A stretch of DNA of 64,000 nt from Lysinibacillus sp. PLM2 (GCA_023168345.1 AP025689.1:618001-682000); one strand, 5' to 3'. Positions 17,610-27,041 are shown, numbered from the stretch's first letter. Notes: generated by a model from the letters alone, not told the origin. A program made the numbers and translations.

Positions 17610-18797
17610 ATGGCAAAGGTTTTAGAATCCTTTTTAGATGAAAATTTAAATTCCTTACGGGTGCAAGGTCTTTACAATGAAATTGACATCGTGGAAGGTG
17701 CAAATGGACCTACTGTTCATATCAATGGTAAGGAATTGATTAACCTATCTTCTAATAACTATTTAGGCTTGGCGACTAATGATCAATTAAAACAAGCAGC
17801 AAAGAATGCCATTGATGAATATGGTGTTGGTGCAGGAGCAGTTCGTACGATTAATGGAACTCTTGATCTTCATATTACACTGGAAGAAAAACTTGCAAAA
17901 TTTAAAGGAACAGAAGCGGCTATATCCTACCAATCTGGTTTTAACTGCAACATGGCAGCAATTTCGGCTGTAATGGACAAAGAGGATGTCATTCTCTCTG
18001 ATCAATTAAATCACGCTTCTATTATTGATGGCTGTCGCTTATCAAAAGCGAAAATCATTGCTTATAACCATTCGGATATGGATGATCTTAGAGAAAAGGC
18101 AAAGGCTGCAAAAGAATCTGGATTGTATAAGAAAATGATGGTTATTACCGACGGCGTATTTTCTATGGATGGAGATATTGCAAAACTCCCTGATATCGTT
18201 CATATAGCGAAACAATTTGATTTAATTACCTATGTAGATGATGCCCATGGTTCAGGTGTAACCGGGAAGGGGAAAGGGACAGTCAAACAATTCGGACTAG
18301 AAAAGGAAGTGGATTTCCAAATCGGAACATTATCCAAAGCTGTCGGAGTTGTAGGGGGATATGTGGCGGGTAAAAAGAAATTAATTGATTGGTTAAAAGT
18401 GCGTTCACGTCCATTTTTATTTTCTACAGCTGTAACACCAGGGGATGTAGCGGCTATTACAAAAGCGATTGAAATAATGGAAACATCCTCTGAATTAGTG
18501 GATCGACTATGGGAGAATGGCCGCTATTTAAAAGAGTGTCTTAAAAAGCTAGGGTTTAACATCGGCGCATCTGAAACGCCTATTACCCCGTGCATTATTG
18601 GAGACGAAAAATTAACTCAACTTTTCTCCAAACGGTTAATTCAAGAAGGTGTTTATGCAAAGGGAATTGTATTCCCAACCGTACCTAAAGGAACAGGCCG
18701 TATTCGAAATATGCCAACAGCAGCCCATACAAAAGAAATGCTTGATAAAGCAGTGGCCATTTATAAAAAAGTAGGGGAAGAGTTAGGAGTAATATAA
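17610..18797 (+). CDS. kbl: Glycine C-acetyltransferase (2-amino-3-ketobutyrate CoA ligase)
   Basis: 395 residues, alpha-oxoamine synthase family of PLP enzymes. Key motifs: [20 protein letters not shown], the Asp-His pair in YVDDAHGSG and the PLP-lysine [13 protein letters not shown] (Lys about 245). Length and sequence suit Kbl; 8-amino-7-oxononanoate synthase (BioF) is the close alternative but no bio genes are nearby. Reaction: 2-amino-3-ketobutyrate plus CoA gives glycine plus acetyl-CoA. The partner threonine dehydrogenase is encoded at 36429-37382. AGGAGG lies 6 bases before the ATG. Confidence 0.9.
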   Translation: MAKVLESFLDENLNSLRVQGLYNEIDIVEGANGPTVHINGKELINLSSNNYLGLATNDQLKQAAKNAIDEYGVGAGAVRTINGTLDLHITLEEKLAKFKGTEAAISYQSGFNCNMAAISAVMDKEDVILSDQLNHASIIDGCRLSKAKIIAYNHSDMDDLREKAKAAKESGLYKKMMVITDGVFSMDGDIAKLPDIVHIAKQFDLITYVDDAHGSGVTGKGKGTVKQFGLEKEVDFQIGTLSKAVGVVGGYVAGKKKLIDWLKVRSRPFLFSTAVTPGDVAAITKAIEIMETSSELVDRLWENGRYLKECLKKLGFNIGASETPITPCIIGDEKLTQLFSKRLIQEGVYAKGIVFPTVPKGTGRIRNMPTAAHTKEMLDKAVAIYKKVGEELGVI

Positions 18798-18892
18798 TTT
18801 AGTAGGAATTTTACTAGATTTTAATTTTAGTTTTTTCAAATACTACTAGCGTAAATCAATTCACTATGAATATATTTTAGGAGAGTGTTAGG

Positions 18893-19387
18893 ATGATAAC
18901 AGAAGTAATTAGTAGTAGAATTCAACGTTTTAAGAAAAGTATTGAAGATATCGTATTTGAACTTGAAAAAACTGATGAGGCAAAGTTATATATAAAACCA
19001 TCCGAAGAAGAGTGGTCAGCGATGCAAATTGTTTCACATGTTCTAGAAGCGATTGATTTTTGGCTTGTTGATTTAGAAGCATTATTGATCGTTCCAGGTG
19101 CAAAATGGGGAAGGAATCATGAACATGTACGCCGATTGGCAGCCGTTGATGAAGGAGTCGTTTCAAAGTTAAAGAAAAAAGATGCCATTGTGGCGCTAAA
19201 AAATTTAGTTCCAAGATTAGAAAATGCTCTTGTTAAAGTAACGAATGAGGATTTAGATAAAACAGCCCCAAGCTATAATCCAAAGTTCGACGGAAAGCCA
19301 TTATCTTTCTTAATCGATCATTTAATCGTTCAGCATGTTGAAGGGCATTACGATCAATTGGTACGTCATTTAGCAAAAGTACAATAA
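18893..19387 (+). CDS. DinB family protein
   Basis: 164 residues, four-helix DinB/YfiT fold. The metal-ligand histidines are seen in IVSHVLEAIDFW and the C-terminal HLIVQHVEGHYDQL segment. Members include bacillithiol-dependent S-transferases and metal-dependent hydrolases; the exact activity is unknown. Preceded by AGGAGAG, followed by a strong terminator. Confidence 0.85.
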   Translation: MITEVISSRIQRFKKSIEDIVFELEKTDEAKLYIKPSEEEWSAMQIVSHVLEAIDFWLVDLEALLIVPGAKWGRNHEHVRRLAAVDEGVVSKLKKKDAIVALKNLVPRLENALVKVTNEDLDKTAPSYNPKFDGKPLSFLIDHLIVQHVEGHYDQLVRHLAKVQ

Positions 19388-19414
19388 TATGTTATGTTTA
19401 TTTCTAAGTATTCG

Positions 19415-19453
19415 AAGTGCTTGGACATGATTGTATGTCAGGCACTTTTTTTA
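19415..19453 (+). terminator. Terminator of the DinB-fold gene
   Basis: Stem AAGTGCTTGGACAT / ATGTCAGGCACTT, T7 tail. It lies upstream of the TTG at 19502, which supports that start for the next gene. Confidence 0.8.
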
Positions 19454-19501
19454 ATCATTCTACATAAAAATAAGTTAACAAACCTATGGAAGGATGACTT
19501 C

Positions 19502-20569
19502 TTGAACGGCACAATTACGCATTTTTACGGTCGCGCGCTAACAGGCCAAGGAATGAAAAATGTTTATAAGGAATTGATGAATGAGGCAAAGCAGGTTTAC
19601 TTATTAAAAGGAGGACATGGATTTAAGATTTCAAAGCTATTAACGGAAATTGGTATTCATTATCATAATAAAAATGCAAATATAGAATATTTCCATGATC
19701 CATTATTTGAAAACACAATTGAAGCTTTATTTGTGAAAGAGCCGCATCATTTGTTGTTCCTTTATGCAGTAGATCCATCATTTGAAAATACGAAAGTCAA
19801 TGGTGATATTCAAGAGATTTCATTAGATGACTGCTTAGACAGTGAAAAGATGACACGGAATCGTCAGCAATTTCAAAAATTTACTGAGGAAAGGCAAAAA
19901 TGGCATGATCAATGCTTCCAAGCGCTTGCTAATGCTCTTACAATTCATGATGATTGGGAAGTTGAAACAAGAAGGTACATGGAATGGGATGGATTAAATA
20001 AGAAGATTGAACAGTTATTTAACGATGTATTTCAAGACAAAAAGTTAAATAAAGAAGCCAGTGAAACACACCGACTTCTTGGAACTTTGACTCCTGCTGG
20101 CGCTCGGGATACTGTTCAAAGTATTACCCAATCAATAGAAAAACGCTACTTCATTAAGGGATATCCTGGTACAGGGAAATCCTCTATGATGAAAAGTCTT
20201 GCAAAAGAAGCGCTAAATAGAGGGTTTGACGTGCAAAAGGTATGGTGTGGTTTAGATTCGAATTCCATTGATATGGTCATTATTCCTGAATTGAATTTCT
20301 GTATTTTCGATAGTACAGAGCCTCATGTATATTTTCCAGATACTTCACGAAACGGTGACGAAATCTTTGATATTGCACAATTTTGTCATCCTACAGAAGT
20401 GGAAGAAGAAAATATAAAGCGTATTGTTTCAAAATATCGCGCTACAATGCAGGACGCAGTGACCTATGCAAATTTATATGCTGAAGCAGAAAAAGGAATT
20501 AGAGAAATCATTGATGATGCCATTGATGCAGATAGGTTTAAGACGAAATTAAATTTATTGATTGATTGA
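19502..20569 (+). CDS. P-loop ATPase of the PRK06851 type with a degenerate first Walker A
   Basis: 355 residues. The family normally has two P-loop modules. Here the second is intact (GYPGTGKSSMMK, about residue 187) but the first reads KGGHGFKISKLL instead of a GGPGTGKS-type loop, so the N-terminal module probably no longer binds ATP. Function of the family is unknown. Start TTG 19502, with GGAAGGA 7 bases upstream; an open frame back to 19394 would cross the terminator of the previous gene. The stop codon lies in an ATTG tetranucleotide repeat. Confidence 0.75.
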   Translation: MNGTITHFYGRALTGQGMKNVYKELMNEAKQVYLLKGGHGFKISKLLTEIGIHYHNKNANIEYFHDPLFENTIEALFVKEPHHLLFLYAVDPSFENTKVNGDIQEISLDDCLDSEKMTRNRQQFQKFTEERQKWHDQCFQALANALTIHDDWEVETRRYMEWDGLNKKIEQLFNDVFQDKKLNKEASETHRLLGTLTPAGARDTVQSITQSIEKRYFIKGYPGTGKSSMMKSLAKEALNRGFDVQKVWCGLDSNSIDMVIIPELNFCIFDSTEPHVYFPDTSRNGDEIFDIAQFCHPTEVEEENIKRIVSKYRATMQDAVTYANLYAEAEKGIREIIDDAIDADRFKTKLNLLID

Positions 20570-20577
20570 TTGATTGA
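20556..20577. repeat. ATTG tetranucleotide repeat across the stop codon
   Basis: Five tandem copies of ATTG/TGAT span the last codons and stop of the ATPase gene. Because the unit is 4 bp, slippage would shift the frame and change the C-terminus. Confidence 0.8.
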
Positions 20578-20700
20578 TGTTGAATCGTAATCAGAAAATG
20601 AAACAATAATCATATTAAAATAATAAAATCCTTATTTAAGCGATTTGGTAAAAAATGTATGTGAAACCATAAATGCTTAATTTATTACTTAAATATAAAA

Positions 20701-20735
20701 GATGGGGCTCTTTTTATAAGAAGTCCCATTTTTAT
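20701..20735 (+). terminator. Terminator of the ATPase gene
   Basis: Stem ATGGGGCT...AAGTCCCAT followed by TTTTTATTTT. The remaining bases to metN hold only the promoter below. Confidence 0.65.
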
Positions 20736-20791
20736 TTTATAAATAATAAAAATAATTCTGTATTTTTCATAAAAAATTATATAACATGTTA

Positions 20792-20820
20792 TTGACAATT
20801 CATAATTAACCATGTATTCT
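20792..20820 (+). promoter_or_regulatory. metNIQ promoter
   Basis: TTGACA (20792-20797), 17-bp spacer, TATTCT (20815-20820). No SAM-I (S-box) riboswitch, T-box or intrinsic terminator lies between it and metN, unlike metNPQ of B. subtilis. Confidence 0.55.
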
Positions 20821-20884
20821 GATAAATCATACATACTTAGTTGGTATTATCTGAGGGATATGGATAAACAGTAAGGAGACCTGT

Positions 20885-21895
20885 ATGCTTGAATTTCAAA
20901 ATATTACGAAAATCTATAAATCTAAAGGTAAAGAAGTAGTAGGGGTAGATAATGTTTCCTTAAAGGTAAACAAAGGGGATATTTTCGGAATTGTAGGCTA
21001 TTCCGGTGCGGGGAAAAGTTCATTGCTTCGCTGTGTAAATCTACTAGAGCGCCCTACAAGTGGAAAAGTACTTGTTAATGGCGTTGATTTAACGGAATTA
21101 TCTAGCAAAGATTTACGAACTGCACGTTTGAAAATAGGTATGATTTTCCAACACTTCTATTTAGTAAGTCAAAAGACAGTTGGTGAGAATATTGCATTCG
21201 CATTACGTGCTGCTAAATTGCCAAAAAACAGAATTGATGCCCGCGTTGATGAGCTATTAGATATGGTCGGCTTAACGGACAAGCGTGATGTGTATCCAGG
21301 GCAGCTCAGTGGGGGACAAAAGCAACGGGTCGGTATTGCCAGAGCCCTTGCGAACAATCCATCCATATTGCTTTGTGATGAGGCAACCTCTGCACTTGAT
21401 CCTAAAACGACTCTATCAATCTTGCGCCTATTAAAAGATATTAATAGAAAGCTTGGGATTACTATTGTCTTAATAACACATGAAATGGATGTCGTGAAAG
21501 AAATCTGTAATCGTATGGCGATTATGCAAGATGGTCGCGTCATTGAAGAAGGCGATGTATATGACATTTTTGCTAGTCCACAGGCGCCTTTAACGCAAGA
21601 ATTTATTAGTAGCGTCGTTTCCTTTGAAATTCCGCCTGCTATTTTAAAAGATGTCCGCGGAGAAATTATTAAAATACTATTCAAAGGTAGTGTTGCTGGG
21701 GAAGGCGTAATTGCTGATACAATGCAGCGCTTTGATGTGAAGGGGAACTTCCTTCACGGTACGATTGAATATATTCAGGATCGTCCATTAGGAATTTTCT
21801 TAATGGAATTACAAGGTGAATCGCAAGCTGTAAAGGATGCGAAGGGCTATATGGAAGAACGTGGCGCTATTGTGGAGGTGATTTCTCATGTTTGA
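20885..21895 (+). CDS. metN: Methionine ABC transporter ATP-binding protein
   Basis: 336 residues. ABC ATPase with Walker A GYSGAGKSSLLR, signature LSGGQKQRVGIARAL and Walker B ILLCDEATSALD, then a C-terminal NIL domain (from about 260) that senses methionine and inhibits transport. This layout identifies MetN. AAGGAG precedes the ATG. The last 8 bases overlap metI, implying translational coupling. It powers methionine import with MetI and MetQ. Confidence 0.95.
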   Translation: MLEFQNITKIYKSKGKEVVGVDNVSLKVNKGDIFGIVGYSGAGKSSLLRCVNLLERPTSGKVLVNGVDLTELSSKDLRTARLKIGMIFQHFYLVSQKTVGENIAFALRAAKLPKNRIDARVDELLDMVGLTDKRDVYPGQLSGGQKQRVGIARALANNPSILLCDEATSALDPKTTLSILRLLKDINRKLGITIVLITHEMDVVKEICNRMAIMQDGRVIEEGDVYDIFASPQAPLTQEFISSVVSFEIPPAILKDVRGEIIKILFKGSVAGEGVIADTMQRFDVKGNFLHGTIEYIQDRPLGIFLMELQGESQAVKDAKGYMEERGAIVEVISHV

Positions 21896-22556
21896 TTTTC
21901 CACACTTTGTAGAAATGCTACCTGATATTTGGAAAGCATTCCAAGAGACATTAATCATGCTCGGGATTTCGCTTTCAGTTTCATTAGTAATTGGGTTACC
22001 AATTGGAATCTTACTTTTTGTAACTGACAAGGGATTGTTCTGGGAAAATAGGTTTATCAAAAATGTATTTGGTTTTGTAGTGAACTTAGTTCGCTCAATT
22101 CCATTTATCATATTATTAGTTGCTTTATATCCATTAACAGAATTAATCGTTGGTAGAACGATAGGACCTGTTGCAGCTAGTGTGTCATTGTCAGTGGCAG
22201 CCATTCCGTTCTTTGCTCGTCTTGTAGAAGGAGCTTTACGGGATATTGATAAAGGTGTTATTGAGGCGACCATTGCAGTAGGTGCAACGCCTTGGATGAT
22301 TATTAAGGATGTTCTTATTCCTGAAGCAAAATCTAGTATTATACGTGGGGTTACTCTAACGGTAATTAGTTTAGTCGCATACTCTGCAATGGCAGGTGTA
22401 GTCGGAGGCGGCGGTATTGGTGACTTAGCAATCCGATTTGGCCATTACCGTTATGACGATACAATTATGATTTCGACTGTCGCAATATTGATCATTATCG
22501 TTCAATTAATTCAACTTGCAGGCGAATTCATAGCAAAATCAGTTGATAAAAGATAG
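21888..22556 (+). CDS. metI: Methionine ABC transporter permease
   Basis: 222 residues, five membrane helices, with the permease EAA-type loop (EATIAVGATPWMIIKDVLIPEA). The sequence matches MetI. The start overlaps the end of metN and GGAGGTG lies upstream. It forms the membrane channel of the importer. Confidence 0.95.
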   Translation: MFDFPHFVEMLPDIWKAFQETLIMLGISLSVSLVIGLPIGILLFVTDKGLFWENRFIKNVFGFVVNLVRSIPFIILLVALYPLTELIVGRTIGPVAASVSLSVAAIPFFARLVEGALRDIDKGVIEATIAVGATPWMIIKDVLIPEAKSSIIRGVTLTVISLVAYSAMAGVVGGGGIGDLAIRFGHYRYDDTIMISTVAILIIIVQLIQLAGEFIAKSVDKR

Positions 22557-22573
22557 AAGAGGAGAAAAGGATA

Positions 22574-23428
22574 ATGAAGAAATATTTATTAACGTTCCTT
22601 ACTTTAGCACTAGCAGTAGTGTTAGCAGCTTGTGGAGGTTCAAACGAAGAATCAACTTCAACAGATCAAGGAAGTACAGATACTCAAGAAGAAAGCAAAA
22701 GCATTAAATTAGGTGCAACTGCTGGTCCTTATAGTGATATGCTAAGTAAAGCAATTATTCCGCAATTAGAGGAAAAAGGTTATACAGTAGAATTGATTGA
22801 ATTCCAAGATTATATTCAACCAAACAAAGCATTAGACAATGGCGAAATTGACGCTAACTTGTTCCAACATACAATTTACTTAGAAACATTTGAACAACAA
22901 AACGATATGGATTTAGAAGCTTTAATCATCGTTCCAACTGCTCCAATGGGCTTCTTCTCAGAAAAATTCACTTCTGTTGAAGAAATTGCAGACGGTGCAA
23001 CAGTAGCACTTCCAAATGACCCATCTAATGCAGCACGTGCTCTTGCGTCTTTACAAGAACAAGGTTTAATCGAAATTGATCCAAATGTAGATACTTTAAC
23101 TGCATCTGAAAAAGATGTTGTGAAAAATGATAAAAACTTAGAATTCTTACCAGTGGAAGCTGCTTCTTTACCACGTCAAATTCAAAGTGTTGACATCGCA
23201 GCGGTTCCAGGTAACTTTGCTTTAGCAGCAGATTTAGATTTAATGGACGCTATGTTCCTAGAAAATATGCCTGACCAATATCGTAATGTAGTTGCGGTAA
23301 AAGCAGACAACAAAGATTCTCAACTAGCAAAAGATTTAATTGAAATCGTTGAATCAGAAGAATTCGAAGCAGTAATTGATGCAGAATTCCAAGGATTCGG
23401 TAAACCTGAATGGATGGTAAACCGTTAA
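22574..23428 (+). CDS. metQ: Methionine-binding lipoprotein
   Basis: 284 residues. The signal peptide ends in lipobox VLAAC (Cys20), followed by a Ser/Thr-rich linker and an NlpA/MetQ domain (KLGATAGPYSDML, NGEIDANLFQHTIYLETF). It captures methionine at the outer membrane face for MetNI. GAGGAG precedes the ATG, 17 bases after metI. Ends at a strong terminator. Confidence 0.94.
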   Translation: MKKYLLTFLTLALAVVLAACGGSNEESTSTDQGSTDTQEESKSIKLGATAGPYSDMLSKAIIPQLEEKGYTVELIEFQDYIQPNKALDNGEIDANLFQHTIYLETFEQQNDMDLEALIIVPTAPMGFFSEKFTSVEEIADGATVALPNDPSNAARALASLQEQGLIEIDPNVDTLTASEKDVVKNDKNLEFLPVEAASLPRQIQSVDIAAVPGNFALAADLDLMDAMFLENMPDQYRNVVAVKADNKDSQLAKDLIEIVESEEFEAVIDAEFQGFGKPEWMVNR

Positions 23429-23451
23429 TTTAATTATATTTTACTAATTTA

Positions 23452-23497
23452 GCTCAAGGTGTTTGTAATAAACAAAACACTTTGAGTTTTTTTATTG
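23452..23497 (+). terminator. Terminator of metNIQ
   Basis: Stem CTCAAGGTGTTT / AACACTTTGAG followed by TTTTTTT. Confidence 0.8.
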
Positions 23498-23547
23498 ACA
23501 TTAAAGTGATACGCTGATATGGTTATACACATAAGTATATAACCATA
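23495..23547 (+). promoter_or_regulatory. Promoter and palindromic operator of the GntR-ABC operon
   Basis: TTGACA at 23495-23500 with a weak -10 TATGGT 17 bp downstream. The -10 is the start of a perfect inverted repeat, TATGGTTATA (23518-23527) and TATAACCATA (23538-23547), separated by 10 bp. The geometry suits a dimeric GntR/YtrA-type autorepressor. Confidence 0.6.
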
Positions 23548-23650
23548 AAATGTTGGGTAACATTATTAGAAAATAGAACTTGTTCGAGATGGAAATGTTT
23601 TAGTCGAAGTTAAATAAATATTTAAGTTAAAAGTGAAAGTGGTGAGAGTA

Positions 23651-24028
23651 TTGAGTGGTTTTTTAGAAGAAGATAAACCAATTTATGTCCAAATTCGTGA
23701 AAAAATTGAAGATCAAATTGTTGATGAACTATTAAAGGAAGGGGAGCAAGCACCTTCAACAAATCAGCTTGTCAGCTTTTATAAAATTAATCATGCAACG
23801 GTATCGAAAGGGGTTAACCAACTAGTGGAGGAAGGCATTTTATTCAAAAAGAGAGGAATAGGTATGTTTGTTGCGGATGGAGCAAGAGAAAAGCTCATTC
23901 AAAAGAGAAAAGATGCTTTTTTAGATAATTATGTCGTCGGTCTCGTTCAAGAAGCGAAAAAATTAGGAATTAGCGATCAGGAACTATTCGATTTAATAAA
24001 AAAATGCAAAAACAGTAAAGGAGAATGA
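23651..24028 (+). CDS. GntR family (YtrA/YhcF subfamily) transcriptional regulator
   Basis: About 125 residues. N-terminal winged helix with KPIYVQIREKIEDQIVDELLKEGEQAPSTNQL and INHATVSKGVNQLVEEGILFKKRGIGMFV, then only a short helical tail, as in the YtrA subfamily that controls linked ABC genes. The start is uncertain (TTG 23651 preferred, with GGTGAG close; GTG 23633 and 23642 are alternatives). A perfect palindrome upstream is the likely target, giving autoregulation. Confidence 0.87.
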   Translation: MSGFLEEDKPIYVQIREKIEDQIVDELLKEGEQAPSTNQLVSFYKINHATVSKGVNQLVEEGILFKKRGIGMFVADGAREKLIQKRKDAFLDNYVVGLVQEAKKLGISDQELFDLIKKCKNSKGE

Positions 24029-24030
24029 CC

Positions 24031-24897
24031 ATGCAAATAGAAGTGAAAAATCTTTCTTTGAAATTTGGTAAGCACTTTGCTCTTAAGGATATTAGTTTTC
24101 AATTAAATGACAATAAAATTTTTGGATTAATAGGTAGAAACGGTGCGGGAAAAACTTCGTTGCTTTCCTTATTAGCATCATTTCGTGAAGCAACTGGCGG
24201 CTCAGTAAAAATTAACGGTGAAGTTCCATTTGAGAACGCAAAAATTATGCAACAGGTAAACTTTGTCTTTAATAAAGACTATAAGGATGAAACGAATAAG
24301 TTAAGTGATTTGTTGGAGGATATACGTCGCTATCGTCCAAATTTCGATTTAGAATATGCAAATTATCTAATACAAAAATTCAAATTGCCAAAAAATAAGC
24401 CATTAAAGCAGCTATCAAAAGGAATGCAATCAGCAGTTAGTGTGACCCTTGGATTAGCAAGCCGTACACCAATTACAATATTTGATGAAGCATACAACGG
24501 TATGGATGCACCAACCAGAGAAATATTTTATAAAGAATTGTTAGAAGATCAATCAGAGCATCCCCGTATAATGATTCTTTCAACACATCTTGTATCTGAA
24601 ATGGATTATTTATTTGATGAGGTTTTGATTATAAATAAAGGGCAGCTTCTTCTACATGAAGACTATGAAACTCTCGTTACTAAGGGTGCATCTATTACTG
24701 GGGAAGCTGATGCAGTAGATACATTTGCTCAATCTAAAAAGATACTAAATACAAAACAATTAGGTAATACAAAATCCGTCATGATTTATGGTGAACTGAG
24801 CGATGATGACCGCAAATTAGCTAAAACAAAGGGTCTAGAGATTGGCCCGATATCCTTGCAGGATCTATTTATTCATCTAACAAAAGGGGAGGATTAA
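24031..24897 (+). CDS. ABC transporter ATP-binding protein (YhcG/YtrB-like)
   Basis: 288 residues with Walker A GRNGAGKTSLL, a signature-like LSKGMQSAVSVTLGLA and Walker B ITIFDEAYNGMD; the signature is degenerate (SKGMQ in place of SGGQ), as in this exporter class. ATG 24031 is chosen with AAAGGAG 7 bases upstream; the ATG at 24025 is too close to that site. Partner permease follows after one base. Substrate unknown; such operons often respond to cell-wall-active peptides. Confidence 0.87.
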   Translation: MQIEVKNLSLKFGKHFALKDISFQLNDNKIFGLIGRNGAGKTSLLSLLASFREATGGSVKINGEVPFENAKIMQQVNFVFNKDYKDETNKLSDLLEDIRRYRPNFDLEYANYLIQKFKLPKNKPLKQLSKGMQSAVSVTLGLASRTPITIFDEAYNGMDAPTREIFYKELLEDQSEHPRIMILSTHLVSEMDYLFDEVLIINKGQLLLHEDYETLVTKGASITGEADAVDTFAQSKKILNTKQLGNTKSVMIYGELSDDDRKLAKTKGLEIGPISLQDLFIHLTKGED

Positions 24898-24898
24898 G

Positions 24899-25669
24899 AT
24901 GAATCGAATCTACTCAAAAGTGGCATTGGATATGTTTATCATTCAGGGGACATGGGCATTTGGCTTTATGACAATTCTATTTTTTATCCAATGTGGAAAA
25001 ATCGTTTTAACATTGTTCAATGATAAAAGTATAAACACTTATTTTGACTCATTATTTTTTACATCGAATATCTTTATGCTGGTAATCGGTATTATTTCAG
25101 CTGTTGGTGTATTATCTCACTATGTTGGCAACGGTGTAACGAGAAAAGATTTTTTCAAAGGGACAATAATTGGTACAATAGGTCTTTCTTTTGTCATACC
25201 GATCGTAGGTACCATTGTTTCAAGTTTACTCAACTTCATCATTAAACTTATAAATATGCAAGTAGAAATAAAGCCTTATGATGGACTGATTAATGAGCCA
25301 GATGGAAATATCATCTCTGATATTATTTTATCTGTCATTTTCACTCCATATGAAGACCCTAGCGGAAATTGGTTGTTGGCTATTTTCATTTTAGCAATAA
25401 ATATGTTCACTTATTATGTCGCGGGCTGGTTAATTGGCGCGGCCTTTGGACGATTCGGGATTCTCGGTATCCTTTCAATTATATTTGCGTTTATCCTAAT
25501 ATTTATTGAAGATATTTTAATATCTAAAGGTTTAGGTTTACCGGTTTCAGGATTTTTACAATCTATAGAAGTGCCACTATACCTTTCTATTATCGTAACA
25601 TTTGCATTACTGTTTATTTATTGCTGGATGGTAAGGTTATTCACGAAAAGAATGATTGTGAAATTGTAG
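24899..25669 (+). CDS. ABC transporter permease
   Basis: 256 residues with six predicted membrane segments and no enzymatic motif. It is encoded directly behind the ATPase (ATG one base after its stop) and is therefore its membrane partner. It belongs to the poorly conserved permeases of GntR-linked ABC exporters. Preceded by GGGGAGG; followed by a terminator. Confidence 0.82.
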   Translation: MNRIYSKVALDMFIIQGTWAFGFMTILFFIQCGKIVLTLFNDKSINTYFDSLFFTSNIFMLVIGIISAVGVLSHYVGNGVTRKDFFKGTIIGTIGLSFVIPIVGTIVSSLLNFIIKLINMQVEIKPYDGLINEPDGNIISDIILSVIFTPYEDPSGNWLLAIFILAINMFTYYVAGWLIGAAFGRFGILGILSIIFAFILIFIEDILISKGLGLPVSGFLQSIEVPLYLSIIVTFALLFIYCWMVRLFTKRMIVKL

Positions 25670-25685
25670 CTGGGAGTTGTGCATG

Positions 25686-25721
25686 GGTGCTATTCTAATT
25701 TTGAATAGTACCTGTTTTATT
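25686..25721 (+). terminator. Terminator of the GntR-ABC operon
   Basis: Stem GGTGCTATTC / GAATAGTACC followed by TGTTTTATTTTTAT. Confidence 0.7.
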
Positions 25722-25763
25722 TTTATAGGATTTAAGGAACAGGATTTTAGGTCTTTAAAAGAC

Positions 25764-25798
25764 AAAAAAGCAAGAATGCTATGTAACATCCTTGCTTT
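25764..25798 (-). terminator. Terminator of mtnE
   Basis: Minus-strand stem AAAGCAAGGATG / CATTCTTGCTTT followed by TTTG. Confidence 0.75.
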
Positions 25799-25815
25799 AA
25801 TAATAATTTTCATGC

Positions 25816-27003
25816 TTATTTAGATTTGACGAATTGGTTATCGAACAGTCCGAGTTTTTCAATGCGACGAACTGCTTCTCTTAGACGATCTTCACTTACT
25901 AGCAGACCAACTCGAATATAACCTTCACCGAACTCACCAAAGCCGTTTCCTGCTGCGACTGCAACATCTACTTTATCTAATAATAAATCCGCAAATTGCT
26001 GACTTGTATAGCCTTTTGGAACAGGAAGCCATGCAAAAAATGAGCCTTTCGGAGCTGTTACATCCCAGCCAATCCGATGTGCTTCTTCAACTAATGCATT
26101 ACGGCGGCTTTCGTAAATTGCTCGCTGTTCATCAACACATTGTTGGTCACTATTTAAAGCTTCAATAGCAGCATATTGTAGAGCGGGGAAGATGCTCACA
26201 AATAAATGATCCTGAATTAAATTAATAGCTTCAATAAATTTAGCATGTCCAACTGCAAAGCCGACGCGCCATCCTGCCATGTTATATGTTTTCGATAGTG
26301 TATATAACTCTACACCTATATCTTTTGCACCATCTGCCTGTAGGAAGCTTACAGGCTTTTCACCGTCAAAACCAAAAGCTCCATAGGCAAAATCATGTAC
26401 AACACTAATATTATTTTCTTTTGCGAACTGAACAGTCTCGTTATAGAAAGCTAAATCGGCGGTTGCACCTGTTGGATTGTTTGGATAGTTTAAATACATC
26501 AGTTTTGCACGGGATTTTACTTCATCTGATAACTGACTATAATCTGGTAAAAAACCATTTTCCGCAAGTATCGGCATTTTATCAAATCGTACATCGCCAA
26601 GCACAACCCCCGATAAGTAATCTGGATATCCTGGGTCGGGTAGAAGCATCGAATCTCCAGGATTTAATATCGCCATAGGTAATTCGACTAAACCGATTTT
26701 CGCTCCACCTAAAATCGCCACTTCTGTTTTTGGATCAACATCCACATCGTATTCTCGTTTATAAAAATTTGCGATTGCTTCTTTAAATTCCTGTAAACCT
26801 GTAAATGGCGAATATCTATGTGTTTGTGGATTAGCAACGGCTGTCTGTAATGCTTTTACAATATGGTCAGGTGTAGGGCAATCAGGATTTCCTTGGCCTA
26901 AATTAATCACATCTCGGCCATCTGCAACGGCAGCACTTACCTTTTGAACAAGTGACGCAAAAAATTGAGTTGGTAGTTTTTGAAGTTTTTCAGATAAATC
27001 CAT
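25816..27003 (-). CDS. mtnE: Methionine-salvage aminotransferase MtnE-like
   Basis: 395 residues, class I PLP aminotransferase. Sequence and context (divergent from an MtnU-type amidase, as ykrV/ykrU in B. subtilis) identify MtnE, which transaminates 2-keto-4-methylthiobutyrate to methionine. Motifs: VINLGQGNPD, YPNNPTGA, PLP-lysine TLSKTYNMAGWRVGF (Lys about 237). ATG 27003 is taken because GAGGA lies 8 bases upstream; an ATG at 27018 has no ribosome site. The other salvage genes (mtnK, A, W, X, B, D) are not adjacent here. Confidence 0.83.
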   Translation of the reverse strand: MDLSEKLQKLPTQFFASLVQKVSAAVADGRDVINLGQGNPDCPTPDHIVKALQTAVANPQTHRYSPFTGLQEFKEAIANFYKREYDVDVDPKTEVAILGGAKIGLVELPMAILNPGDSMLLPDPGYPDYLSGVVLGDVRFDKMPILAENGFLPDYSQLSDEVKSRAKLMYLNYPNNPTGATADLAFYNETVQFAKENNISVVHDFAYGAFGFDGEKPVSFLQADGAKDIGVELYTLSKTYNMAGWRVGFAVGHAKFIEAINLIQDHLFVSIFPALQYAAIEALNSDQQCVDEQRAIYESRRNALVEEAHRIGWDVTAPKGSFFAWLPVPKGYTSQQFADLLLDKVDVAVAAGNGFGEFGEGYIRVGLLVSEDRLREAVRRIEKLGLFDNQFVKSK

Positions 27004-27041
27004 TATTGTCATCCTCATTTTCTAAAAGTGTATAATGCATA

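Noticed and set aside
20735..20884. SAM-I riboswitch upstream of metN
   Set aside because: No aptamer core, anti-terminator or terminator could be found in this gap.
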